From: Acidobacteriota bacterium
Lineage (GTDB): Bacteria; Acidobacteriota; Polarisedimenticolia; Polarisedimenticolales; Polarisedimenticolaceae
NCBI GenBank assembly: GCA_011773795.1
Contig: WVWW01000007.1
Location: forward strand, 33,739-50,624
Length of the DNA stretch: 16,886 nt
Reading direction: 5' to 3'
This document shows, in pieces, positions 7,112 to 14,719 of the stretch (positions are counted from its first letter, which is position 1; every line of letters starts with the position of its first letter). Position numbers and translations under genes: made by a program. The notes under the pieces were generated by a model. That model saw only the letters and a program-made list of their open reading frames with translations. It made no database searches and was not told where the DNA came from.

Positions 7112-8259
7112 GCAGGAAGCCGCGCAAGAAGAAAAAGAAACGGCATGCGACCCCGCCCGCGCGGGGGGCGTCGCCCAGCAAGCTGAGATCGACGGCCCGC
7201 TCTCTGCAGAAACGCGGCGGTGTGGCCATGATCTCGGGCGGGTTCGTGTTGATCGCCGGGCTCTTGCTGGTGGTCGCCCTGGTCTGGACCGAACCGGACG
7301 AAACGGATCCTCCGAAGACCGGCGAGGCGGCAGCTGAGCCGAATCGATCCGTTCCCGCTCCGGATACGCGACACATGGAACCGCCCGTTCGCAGCCGACT
7401 CGAAACCGCACGGCGGACGGTCGAGGAGCGGCCGGACTCGGGCCCCGCCTGGGGTGGTTACGGCGCGCTGTGTGACGCGCACGGACTCTACGACTGTGCC
7501 GTGGCCTGCTACACGGTGGCCACCGAGCTCGACCCGACCGACTTCCGTTGGTTCTACCTGCTCGCGTTCGTCTCGGAGCTACGCGGCGGCTCGCCGGACC
7601 GGATCGTCGCGTACTACACCGAGGCGTCTCGCCTCGAGCCGCGCCTGCCGACCATCTTCTACCGGCTCGGCGAAGCACTCACGCGAGCGGGCCGGCTGGC
7701 CGAAGCGGCGAACGCCTACCGCAAGGCGCTCGAGATCGATCCGCAGCTTGCGGTCGCCCACCGCGGTCTCGGCCAGGTCGTCCTCGCGCAAGGCGATGCG
7801 CAGGCGGCCGTCGGCAGCCTCACGAAAGCCATCGAGCTCGGTGCAGAAGGGAACCCGGCGACGCTGGCGTCGCTGGCACAGGCCGAGATGCGCCGGGGGA
7901 ACACGGCCGCCGCGGAGGCGTACGCCCAGCGTGCCGCGAGCGCGGCCGAGGAGCTACCCGTGCCGGACCCCGTGCGGCTGCGGATCCAGCAGATGAACGT
8001 CTCGGCCGCGCAGAGTGCAGCCCGCGCGGTGCGTCTGATCCAGGCCGGCCGCTACGAAGCGGCGCTCGAGCAACTGCGCATCGTGGAGCAGACCCGGCCG
8101 GACGAGCCGAGCACGCACTATCGCATCGGCGTCTGCCTCGCCCACCTGGGCAAACCGGACGAAGCACTCACACGTCTCGAGCGAGCCGCCGAGCTGGCGC
8201 CCGACAACGAGGTCGTCCGCAAGGAGCTCGAGCGGGTCCGCGGCCTGCTGGAGAGCTAG
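7108..8259 (+). CDS. Membrane-anchored TPR protein
   Basis: The 383-residue protein overlaps the CRTAC1-like gene by 4 bases (ATGA), a typical translational-coupling arrangement. It begins with a strongly basic tail (MSRKPRKKKKKRH), followed by a single transmembrane helix at about residues 40-60. The remainder is outside the cytoplasm by the positive-inside rule. After a proline/acidic linker come tandem tetratricopeptide repeats: units such as AWGGYGALCDAHGLYDCAVA, IFYRLGEALTRAGRLAEAAN, AHRGLGQVVLAQGDAQAAVG and THYRIGVCLAHLGKPDEALT show the W/Y-LG-Y-A pattern at 34-residue spacing. The TPR array most likely binds a partner on the envelope side, plausibly the CRTAC1-like lipoprotein encoded just upstream. 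Its stop lies only 15 bases from the stop of the opposing HD-GYP gene, with no terminator hairpin visible between them. Confidence 0.92.
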   Translation: MSRKPRKKKKKRHATPPARGASPSKLRSTARSLQKRGGVAMISGGFVLIAGLLLVVALVWTEPDETDPPKTGEAAAEPNRSVPAPDTRHMEPPVRSRLETARRTVEERPDSGPAWGGYGALCDAHGLYDCAVACYTVATELDPTDFRWFYLLAFVSELRGGSPDRIVAYYTEASRLEPRLPTIFYRLGEALTRAGRLAEAANAYRKALEIDPQLAVAHRGLGQVVLAQGDAQAAVGSLTKAIELGAEGNPATLASLAQAEMRRGNTAAAEAYAQRAASAAEELPVPDPVRLRIQQMNVSAAQSAARAVRLIQAGRYEAALEQLRIVEQTRPDEPSTHYRIGVCLAHLGKPDEALTRLERAAELAPDNEVVRKELERVRGLLES

Positions 8260-8274
8260 CAACCGTCGGGCAGC

Positions 8275-9411
8275 TCAGGCCACGTTCGCGGGGCTGGGGA
8301 TGCCGCGGGACACGACCTGCTCGAAGAACACCTTGACCAGGTCGGCGTCGAAGAACGATCCGACCTCCGCCTTCATCAGCTCGACGATCTTGGGCAGCGG
8401 CAGACCCGGCCTATAGGGCCGGTTCGTCCGCAGCGCATCGAACACGTCGGCGAGCTGGACGATGCGACTGGCCAGGCTCAGACGCCAGTGGTTCGGCACG
8501 CGGGGATAGCCGCCGCCATCCGCGCGGACGTGATGCTCGTACGCCACGATCGCCGCGATCTCGGGAACGTTCGGCGTGTTGATCAGCATCCGTGCCCCCT
8601 CGATGGGGTGGATCTCCATCACCTGTCGTTCCTCGGGCGTGAACAGGCCGTGCTTGTTCAGGATCTTCTTCGGCACGGCTTGCTTGCCGACATCGTGGAG
8701 CAACGCGCCGACGCTGAGCTCGTAAACCGCGTTGTCGCTGAGACCCACCGCCTCGCCGAGGGAGATACTCAGGATCGCGACGTTGATGGTGTGCACGAAC
8801 GTGTATTCATCGTGCCGCTTGAGCGGTGCCAGGGGGATCAACGCGCTCGCGCTGCTGGCCACCGTCCGGCAAAGACAGGACACGATGTCTCCCAGCTGGC
8901 CCGCCTGGAGAGAATGGGACGCGCTGAGGTCTTCCCAGATTCCCGGGAGCACTTCCGCGGCCTCACTCGCGTAAAGCTCGGCTTCCGTCTTGGTGCGTGC
9001 ACCGGGGCTGGGCGCTTCCCTTTCGACCGCGCTCAGCGATCCGAACCGGAGGTGATCCGTGGCGTCGACATCGCTACGGCCCTCGAGGTCGGAGAGACGA
9101 TCCAGCAATCCCTTGATCTCTTCAAGGGTCAACCCCCGATGCACCGTGACCTGATCGATGCCGCGGTTCTGCAGCATGTGGAAGAGCGAGTCCGCAAGAG
9201 TGGCCGAGGACGGCAGGATCTCGTTGTCGCAGATGACGCGGCCCTCGACGACGAACAACGTCACTTCCTTGCGATCTCGCAGGATCTCGTTCCACTGATC
9301 CCATGCCCGTTGCTCGGTCACCGACACACGCTTACTCCCGGCCGGGTAGAGCGACCTGGCGAGGAGAGCACCCTGCATCTCCAGCAGCGCGGTGTTGATC
9401 TTTCGGATCAC
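8275..9411 (-). CDS. HD-GYP domain cyclic-di-GMP phosphodiesterase with N-terminal accessory domain
   Basis: HD-GYP proteins hydrolyse cyclic-di-GMP in the cytoplasm. With the start chosen here the protein has 378 residues. The catalytic half runs from about residue 195 to the end and contains DEYTFVH (His207), HDVGK (239-243), the IHPIEGARML helix, the signature HHVRADGGGYP (293-303, GYP intact) and ADVFDALRTNRPYR. The metal-binding His and Asp residues of these motifs are all present; only the Glu of the usual HHExxDGxGYP is Val. The frame is open upstream to 9468. GTG 9411 is preferred because it overlaps the upstream stop as GTGA and because upstream residues are low-complexity arginine-rich. 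The N-terminal ~110 residues are homologous to the N-terminus of the co-transcribed HEAT-like protein, pointing to a shared input or docking domain. No membrane segment is seen. Confidence 0.93.
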   Translation of the reverse strand: MIRKINTALLEMQGALLARSLYPAGSKRVSVTEQRAWDQWNEILRDRKEVTLFVVEGRVICDNEILPSSATLADSLFHMLQNRGIDQVTVHRGLTLEEIKGLLDRLSDLEGRSDVDATDHLRFGSLSAVEREAPSPGARTKTEAELYASEAAEVLPGIWEDLSASHSLQAGQLGDIVSCLCRTVASSASALIPLAPLKRHDEYTFVHTINVAILSISLGEAVGLSDNAVYELSVGALLHDVGKQAVPKKILNKHGLFTPEERQVMEIHPIEGARMLINTPNVPEIAAIVAYEHHVRADGGGYPRVPNHWRLSLASRIVQLADVFDALRTNRPYRPGLPLPKIVELMKAEVGSFFDADLVKVFFEQVVSRGIPSPANVA

Positions 9412-11597
9412 GACGTGCCCCGCAGATCGGTGCCCTCGGGACGGGGAACGAAGGCGGCGACGATCCAACCCGGCGAGAAGCGCCAGCCCTTGACGCAGGC
9501 ACGCGCACGCGTGTCGTCCGCGGTACCCAGGAGCTCCACGATCTTGCGACCGAGGATCGCTCGCCGCGGGTCGAAGCTCTTGCGCAGCCGGCGAGCGGCG
9601 CGGCAGAGACGCAGCATGCCGGGTTCCTTGAGCCGTAGCAGGCTCTGTGCGGCACGGACACCGGCGTCGAAAACCGGTGTGACGCCGAGGCTGCCGTCGA
9701 GGTAGTCGCCGAGCATCTCGAGCGGTTCATCGCCACTCATCTCTGCGAGACAACGCACGGCGACTCGTGCGAATCGCGCACTGTCGTCGGTCAGCGCTCG
9801 TTTCAGCTCCCGAAGCCGCAACTCACGATCGCCATCCAGGTCGTGCAGCAGCATCAGAGCTTCACGACGAACCTCGAACTCGTCGTGCGAAAGCAAGAGC
9901 TCGACGAGCGGCGATGCCTCTTCGACCGGCATCCGCCGCAAGACCACGAAGATCTTCTCCCAGCTGCTCCAGCCTTTCTCCAGCCTCGCCTCGAGCACGG
10001 TGCGCAGCTGCTTGGCGTCCTTGCGACAGAGGAAGTTCTGCAATGCCTCGATCGTGGGCGGGGACGACATCTCGACCAGTGCGGCCATCGCGGGGGCGAC
10101 GGCACGTGTGCCGCAGATCTCGAGCAACTCGATCGCGGCCTTGGGGAACGGGTCGACGGTGCAAGCGGAACCCAGGATCCTGTGGACGCGCTCGTCGCGC
10201 TCGAAATCACCGAGGTATGCTCGTGCGGCTTCTTTCGTCGATTCGTGTACCCCGCCGAGCATCCCGTAGGTCTGTGCGGCGACGGCAACGTCCCGCACCT
10301 GCTCCAGAAGGCCGGCGTCGATCAACTCGTCCGTTGTTTCCCGTAAGTGCAGGAATAGCCCCGCGCGGTGTTCCTCCCCCCCGGGAAGTGCAACAACGCG
10401 GGCGGCGATCTCGGCGGCGTGCCGGTGGATGTCCTCCGCGTCTTCCGGATCGCGGTAGCGGGAAAGCGACAGGTTCGCAGGCGCTTCGAACTCGAAACGT
10501 GCGAGCGTATCCAGCAGTTCCTGATGCGGGATCGGATTGCATTCGACGCGTCCGCGGCGCTGGAAGACTTCCTCGATGGCCGCGCGCAGGCTCATGTCGT
10601 CATCCATGGCGCTCGGTGAGACGCCCCATTTGTCCATCGTGTCCTGCAGGCCCGAAGCCAGCGTCGGGCGTGTCCGGGCGATGCGCGTCAACTTGCTCAT
10701 CAGGATCAACATCTGTTCGGGAACACGAGCTCCGATGCGGTCGAGGGTTTGCAGTGCCTCCAACAGGTCGGTTTCAGGGACGACATCGCCGAGCTCGGTC
10801 ATCAGACTCAAAGAATTCTCGGCCGCTCGTATGTCGAACCGCAGCAGATCCTGGCGCAACTTCGGGTTCAGCGCGGCGACGAATTTTGAGAGCCGCTCGC
10901 GTGCGTGGCTGCGCTTTTCCTCGCCGATCGTCTCGATCTCACGGCTGACGTCCTGCATCTTCTCGCGCAGTTCGCCGACACCGGTCCCCTCGTGACGGGC
11001 CAATTCCTGATGCACCTGCTCGGCCATCCGCTCGGGAGCGACGTCGTCCTCCTCGTCGCTCTCCGAGGTCAACATCGACTCGAGGCTCTCCCAGATGTCG
11101 GTGTCGGACTCGTCCTCGACGATTCTGCGGGGATCTCCCGTGGGTTCGACGGGAACGATACGCAGGCGCCGCACGGCACGACGCTCGAGCATCTCCGAGA
11201 GAGCTCGGCCTTGAAGACCCTCGCGTCTCGCCTGACCGAGGGTCTGCACGAGGCCGTCCAGCTCTTTTAGATCGACACCTCTGTCGACACGCAGTGCGGA
11301 GACGTCGAGATCGTGAAGCAGGCTGGCCAGGGATTGCAGCGCTCCGGAGTCGTCGGCAAGGCGTCGCCCGTCCAGTATCAGACGATCCCGGCCGACGCTG
11401 ATCAGCAACGAATCCTCGGCGAGACTACCGGCCAGTCCGTCGGATGCGAGTCGGATCGCTTCGACCGCGGCCGGATGTCCCGGCGCATAGATCGCGCTCT
11501 TCTGGAACGCCGTATACAGGTGGCACAGTCCTTCGGCGACGCACTCCGCTGCGGACGCGTGGGTCGCTACCGTGCCTGCTGTCCCGCTCGCTGGCAT
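9408..11597 (-). CDS. HEAT-like helical repeat protein with HD-GYP-type N-terminal domain
   Basis: The 729-residue, apparently soluble protein has three parts. Residues ~15-125 form an alpha/beta domain that aligns with the N-terminus of the downstream HD-GYP protein: LLISVGRDRLILDGRRL here against VTLFVVEGRVICDNEIL there. Residues ~150-195 are a strongly acidic linker (for example TSESDEEDDVAPE), and the following stretch is charged and coiled-coil-like. From ~225 onward the sequence is almost all helix, with HEAT/ARM-style repeats clearest near the C-terminus (FEVRREALMLLHDLDGD, ARFARVAVRCLAEMSGDEP, PVFDAGVRAAQSLLRLKEP). Such repeats act as protein-binding scaffolds; no catalytic motif is seen. 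The start ATG 11597 has a good GGAG ribosome site 5 bases upstream. The stop overlaps the HD-GYP start by 4 bases, so the two products are probably made in fixed proportion and may interact. Confidence 0.88.
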   Translation of the reverse strand: MPASGTAGTVATHASAAECVAEGLCHLYTAFQKSAIYAPGHPAAVEAIRLASDGLAGSLAEDSLLISVGRDRLILDGRRLADDSGALQSLASLLHDLDVSALRVDRGVDLKELDGLVQTLGQARREGLQGRALSEMLERRAVRRLRIVPVEPTGDPRRIVEDESDTDIWESLESMLTSESDEEDDVAPERMAEQVHQELARHEGTGVGELREKMQDVSREIETIGEEKRSHARERLSKFVAALNPKLRQDLLRFDIRAAENSLSLMTELGDVVPETDLLEALQTLDRIGARVPEQMLILMSKLTRIARTRPTLASGLQDTMDKWGVSPSAMDDDMSLRAAIEEVFQRRGRVECNPIPHQELLDTLARFEFEAPANLSLSRYRDPEDAEDIHRHAAEIAARVVALPGGEEHRAGLFLHLRETTDELIDAGLLEQVRDVAVAAQTYGMLGGVHESTKEAARAYLGDFERDERVHRILGSACTVDPFPKAAIELLEICGTRAVAPAMAALVEMSSPPTIEALQNFLCRKDAKQLRTVLEARLEKGWSSWEKIFVVLRRMPVEEASPLVELLLSHDEFEVRREALMLLHDLDGDRELRLRELKRALTDDSARFARVAVRCLAEMSGDEPLEMLGDYLDGSLGVTPVFDAGVRAAQSLLRLKEPGMLRLCRAARRLRKSFDPRRAILGRKIVELLGTADDTRARACVKGWRFSPGWIVAAFVPRPEGTDLRGTS

Positions 11598-11641
11598 GCA
11601 CGCTCCAACGCGAATACCTGAAGGACCCTCGACCAGCGCAG

Positions 11642-11670
11642 AATGTCAGTTCGGCGGAGGGCAAAGTCAA
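11642..11670 (-). promoter_or_regulatory. Candidate sigma70-type promoter for the HEAT/HD-GYP operon
   Basis: On the minus strand, TTGACT (11670-11665, five of six -35 consensus bases) is followed after 17 bases by GACATT (11647-11642, three of six -10 bases). It lies about 45 bases upstream of the HEAT-gene ATG. The -10 match is weak, so this is only a candidate. Confidence 0.35.
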
Positions 11671-11679
11671 ACCCGCGGA

Positions 11680-11698
11680 TTACGATTTCGTAACCGGT
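11680..11698. repeat. Short palindromic site in the divergent promoter region
   Basis: TTACGA (11680-11685) and TCGTAA (11688-11693) are perfect inverted arms around a two-base spacer. The self-complementary ACCGGT (11693-11698) follows directly. The site lies between the divergent HEAT-like and EamA-like genes, just upstream of the candidate minus-strand promoter, a position suited to a dimeric regulator. No regulator can be named. Confidence 0.4.
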
Positions 11699-11788
11699 TT
11701 TGAGTCATCGGAATCGGCACAAAAAGCCCACGAAATAGACGAATGCTAAGCTATGCGTCCACGTCCCCGAGGACGGATGGAGGCAGCG

Positions 11789-12352
11789 ATGGCGGGAGAT
11801 ACCGAGACGGGCATGGCCTGGCTGGCCTATGCACTGATGACCGTGGTGGCGTGGGGCCTCTACGGGGTCTTCTTGCATACCGGCGCGACCGGCATGGGCG
11901 ATCCGCAAAACGGCCGCTACAAGGCCTTCCTGTTCGTCGGCATCGCCTACTTCATCACCGCCGTGGTCGCACCGCTGGCCGTGCTCAAGTTCAACGGGGC
12001 GACCTGGGACTTCACCGCCAAGGGGGCGACCTGGTCGCTGATCGCGGGAACGGTTGGCGCGGCCGGGGCCTTCGGCGTCCTGCTCGCCTTCGGCGCCAAG
12101 GGATCCCCGACCGTCGTGATGTCCATCATCTTCGCCGGCGCACCCATCGTGAATGCCGTGACGGCCATGATCGTGCACCCTCCCAAGGGCGGGATCGCCG
12201 CGGTTCGTTGGCCGTTCTTCCTGGGGATCCTCCTGGCGGCACTGGGCGGTTTCCTGGTTACCAAGTTCAAGCCCGATCCGGCCGGACCGCCGAAACCGGC
12301 GGCGGTTCAGAGCGTGCAAGCCAGACCGGCGCCGTCTCCCGAAAAAGGCTGA
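11789..12352 (+). CDS. EamA/DMT-like small membrane protein
   Basis: The 187-residue, strongly hydrophobic protein has five predicted transmembrane helices: after the short N-terminal GDTETG segment (AWLAYALMTVVAWGLYGVFL), then AFLFVGIAYFITAVVAPLAV, SLIAGTVGAAGAFGVLLAFG, VVMSIIFAGAPIVNAVTAMI and FFLGILLAALGGFLVTKF. A proline/alanine-rich cytoplasmic-type tail follows. The helix pattern, the AWGLYGVF opening and the late SIIFAGAPIVNAV helix resemble one EamA unit of the drug/metabolite transporter superfamily. Typical members have two units (ten helices), so this would be a half-size version that would have to dimerise. The substrate is unknown. In-frame ATGs exist at 11753 and 11777, but 11789 is chosen because GGAGG lies exactly 5 bases upstream of it. 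It is transcribed away from the HEAT/HD-GYP operon and is followed by 129 non-coding bases. Confidence 0.8.
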   Translation: MAGDTETGMAWLAYALMTVVAWGLYGVFLHTGATGMGDPQNGRYKAFLFVGIAYFITAVVAPLAVLKFNGATWDFTAKGATWSLIAGTVGAAGAFGVLLAFGAKGSPTVVMSIIFAGAPIVNAVTAMIVHPPKGGIAAVRWPFFLGILLAALGGFLVTKFKPDPAGPPKPAAVQSVQARPAPSPEKG

Positions 12353-12388
12353 TATTCAAGTCTTAGTTACGATTTTTTACAGTTCCGA

Positions 12389-12433
12389 TCTCGTCCGTTC
12401 GGCGGCCCGGAGATATTCTGCTCGCGGACGAGA
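12389..12433. repeat. Inverted repeat upstream of the beta-propeller operon
   Basis: TCTCGTCCG (12389-12397) and CGGACGAGA (12425-12433) are perfect 9-base inverted arms separated by 27 bases, ending about 50 bases before the GTG start at 12482. No T-run follows on the plus strand (ATCCGTATC), which argues against a terminator for the preceding gene. An operator or leader-RNA stem for the propeller operon is more likely. The TTTTTT at 12373-12378 precedes, rather than follows, the hairpin. Confidence 0.45.
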
Positions 12434-12481
12434 ATCCGTATCTACCCGTGGATCGAAACCAACCTTCAAAGGGGTCTTGGT

Positions 12482-14701
12482 GTGAGCATTCGAAACGAAG
12501 ACTCGCGCGGGCAGCGCGCGCTCACGCTCATCGTAGCGATCGCGTCTGCCGTCCTACTCGCTCCGGCGGGCGAAGCCGGAGATTGGACGTCCTGGCGTGG
12601 CCCGTCCTACACAGGCGTCTCCGAGGAAACCGGTCTGATCGATCGGTGGTCCCCGGAGGGTGAGAACCTCGTCTGGAAGGCCGATTTCATCGGACGCTCC
12701 ACGCCGGTGGTCATCGACGGTCGCGTCTGCGTGATCGGGCGCACCGGCGTGGATCCCGAGACGAAAATCAACCGCCAGGAAATCGTCGCCTGCTACGACG
12801 CCGGGGACGGCAAGAAGCTGTGGGAGCACAAGTACAACGTCTACATGACGACGGTGCCGTTCAACCGGGTCGGGTGGGCGAGCCTCGTCGCGGACCCGGA
12901 AACCGGGAACGTGTACGCGCACGGCGTGGCCGGCCAGTTCACGGCCTACGCACCCGACGGGACGATCGTCTGGAGCCGTTTCCTGACCGAGGAATTCGGG
13001 CGTCTTTCCGGTTACGGCGGCCGCACCCAGACAGCGTTGATCGACGGGGACCAGGCGATCATCAACTTCGTCTCGGTCGGGTGGGGCGAGTTGATGCCGT
13101 TGCGGCACCGTTTCTTTTCCTTCGACAAGAAAACAGGCGACTTGCTCTGGGTCTCGACGCCCGGCCAGATGGCTGCGGACTTCAACACACAGGGTGGCCC
13201 GGTGGTGGCCACCGTCAACGGCCGCCGGTTGTTGATCTCGGGCAATGCGGACGGGTGGATCTACGCCCTGGACATCGCGACCGGTGAGAAAATCTGGGGC
13301 TTTCATCTCAGCAAGCGCGGGATCAACGTGACGGTCGTTTTCGAGAACGACACCGTCTTCGTCTCGCACAGCGAGGAGAACGTCGACACCGGTGTGATGG
13401 GGCGAATGGTTGCGATCGACGCGACGGGCTCCGGCGACGTCACCAAGACTCATGAGAAGTGGCGCATCGAGGAGTTCGGTGGCGGTTTCCCGTCGCCGGC
13501 GGTCAAGGACGGGGTCGTCTACCACGTCGACAACTCCGCCAATCTCCACGCGATCGATGCCGCGTCCGGCGAGATCAAGTGGGTTTACAACATCGGGACG
13601 GTCGGCAAGGCGTCCCCGGTCATTGCCGACGGGAAGATCTACGTCCCGGAAACGAACGGCCGATTTCACATCCTGAAGCTGAAAGAGGACGGAGTGGAGC
13701 CGCTCGACCACGACGAGCTGACGATCGCGAACGGCGACTACGCCGAGTTTTACGGCTCGGTCGCGACGGCCTATGGCCGCATCTATTTCGCGACCGAGGG
13801 TGGAGTTTATTGCCTCGGAGACAAGTCCAAGCCGTTCAAGGTCGAGCGATCCGAGCCGGCAAAGAAGGCCGGCAAGCCGGGTCCCGCGACGACGTTGCAG
13901 GTCGTTCCCTGGGAGGTCCAGCTCGAGCTCGGGCAGTCCGCCGACTTCCGCGTGCGCCTGCTCGACGCCGACGGCAACGTCCTCTCCGAGAAGCCGGCGA
14001 CCTGGTCGCTCGACGGGCTGGCCGGGTCGGTCGAGGACGGGGCGTTCAAGTCCGGCGGCGAGGGCTTCCAGGCGGGCAAGATCGTGGCCAAGGTCGGCGG
14101 CCTCACCGGTTACGCGCGTGCCCGGGTCTACCCGCCGCTGCCCTGGAGCTTCGACTTCGAGGAGTTCGATACCGGGGGTTTCCCCAAGCAGTGGATCGGC
14201 GCCAACCGCATCTACCTCGCGGGCGAGAAGGACGGCGCGAAGGTGCTGGTCAAGGCCCCTCGCGGCCGCGGTCTGAACCGCACGTTCCTTTACATGGGAC
14301 CGTCGTGGCTAAACAACTACACGATCGAGGCCGACATCTTCGGCGAGGGGACCAAGCGTCGTCGTCCGGACATCGGCCTGATCAACTCCGGCTACATCCT
14401 CGACCTCGCCGGGGCGAAGAACCACCTGGAGGTGCGCTCCTGGACGGCCGAGCTCCGCATGGCCAAGCAGGTGCCTTTCGAGTTCGAGCCGAACACCTGG
14501 TACCGGATGAAGCTGAAAGTCGTGAGCAATGCGGACAAGGCGACCGTCTACGGGAAGGTCTGGAAGAAGTCCGACCCCGAGCCGGAGGACTGGACCATCA
14601 CCGCCGACGACCCGCACCCGATTCCCGGCGGGACACCCGGGTTGCTCGGCTACTCTCCGGTCAACCTGTACTACGACAACGTTACCGTTTATCCCAACTA
14701 A
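12482..14701 (+). CDS. Secreted PQQ-like beta-propeller protein with Ig-like and concanavalin-like C-terminal domains
   Basis: The 739-residue protein starts at GTG 12482. A signal peptide covers about residues 1-32 (hydrophobic LTLIVAIASAVLLAP, cleavage after GEA). The mature N-terminus opens with DWTSWRGPSYTGVS, the 'WRGP' opening familiar from planctomycete PQQ-like proteins. Residues ~35-445 are PQQ/BamB-type propeller blades (for example TPVVIDGRVCVIG, WIYALDIATGEKIWGF, SPVIADGKIYVPET). After a Lys/Pro linker (~447-465) comes an Ig-like strand-rich domain (~466-555). The C-terminal ~180 residues (FDFEEFDTGGFPKQW ... YYDNVTVY) look like a LamG/DUF1080-type concanavalin-like, possibly glycan-binding, domain. 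The vicinal Cys-Cys pair of true PQQ alcohol dehydrogenases is absent, so quinoprotein catalysis is not supported. A structural or binding role is more likely. The next gene starts 18 bases downstream. Confidence 0.9.
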   Translation: MSIRNEDSRGQRALTLIVAIASAVLLAPAGEAGDWTSWRGPSYTGVSEETGLIDRWSPEGENLVWKADFIGRSTPVVIDGRVCVIGRTGVDPETKINRQEIVACYDAGDGKKLWEHKYNVYMTTVPFNRVGWASLVADPETGNVYAHGVAGQFTAYAPDGTIVWSRFLTEEFGRLSGYGGRTQTALIDGDQAIINFVSVGWGELMPLRHRFFSFDKKTGDLLWVSTPGQMAADFNTQGGPVVATVNGRRLLISGNADGWIYALDIATGEKIWGFHLSKRGINVTVVFENDTVFVSHSEENVDTGVMGRMVAIDATGSGDVTKTHEKWRIEEFGGGFPSPAVKDGVVYHVDNSANLHAIDAASGEIKWVYNIGTVGKASPVIADGKIYVPETNGRFHILKLKEDGVEPLDHDELTIANGDYAEFYGSVATAYGRIYFATEGGVYCLGDKSKPFKVERSEPAKKAGKPGPATTLQVVPWEVQLELGQSADFRVRLLDADGNVLSEKPATWSLDGLAGSVEDGAFKSGGEGFQAGKIVAKVGGLTGYARARVYPPLPWSFDFEEFDTGGFPKQWIGANRIYLAGEKDGAKVLVKAPRGRGLNRTFLYMGPSWLNNYTIEADIFGEGTKRRRPDIGLINSGYILDLAGAKNHLEVRSWTAELRMAKQVPFEFEPNTWYRMKLKVVSNADKATVYGKVWKKSDPEPEDWTITADDPHPIPGGTPGLLGYSPVNLYYDNVTVYPN

Positions 14702-14719
14702 ACAGAGGTTAAGACGATT

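Noticed and set aside
8260..8274. Terminator between the convergent TPR and HD-GYP genes
   Set aside because: Only 15 bases separate the stops, and no hairpin with a T-run is visible on either strand.
11753..11788. Upstream ATGs (11753, 11777) as start of the EamA-like gene
   Set aside because: They would add an arginine-rich extension (RPRPRGR) without a ribosome site. ATG 11789 has GGAGG at ideal spacing.
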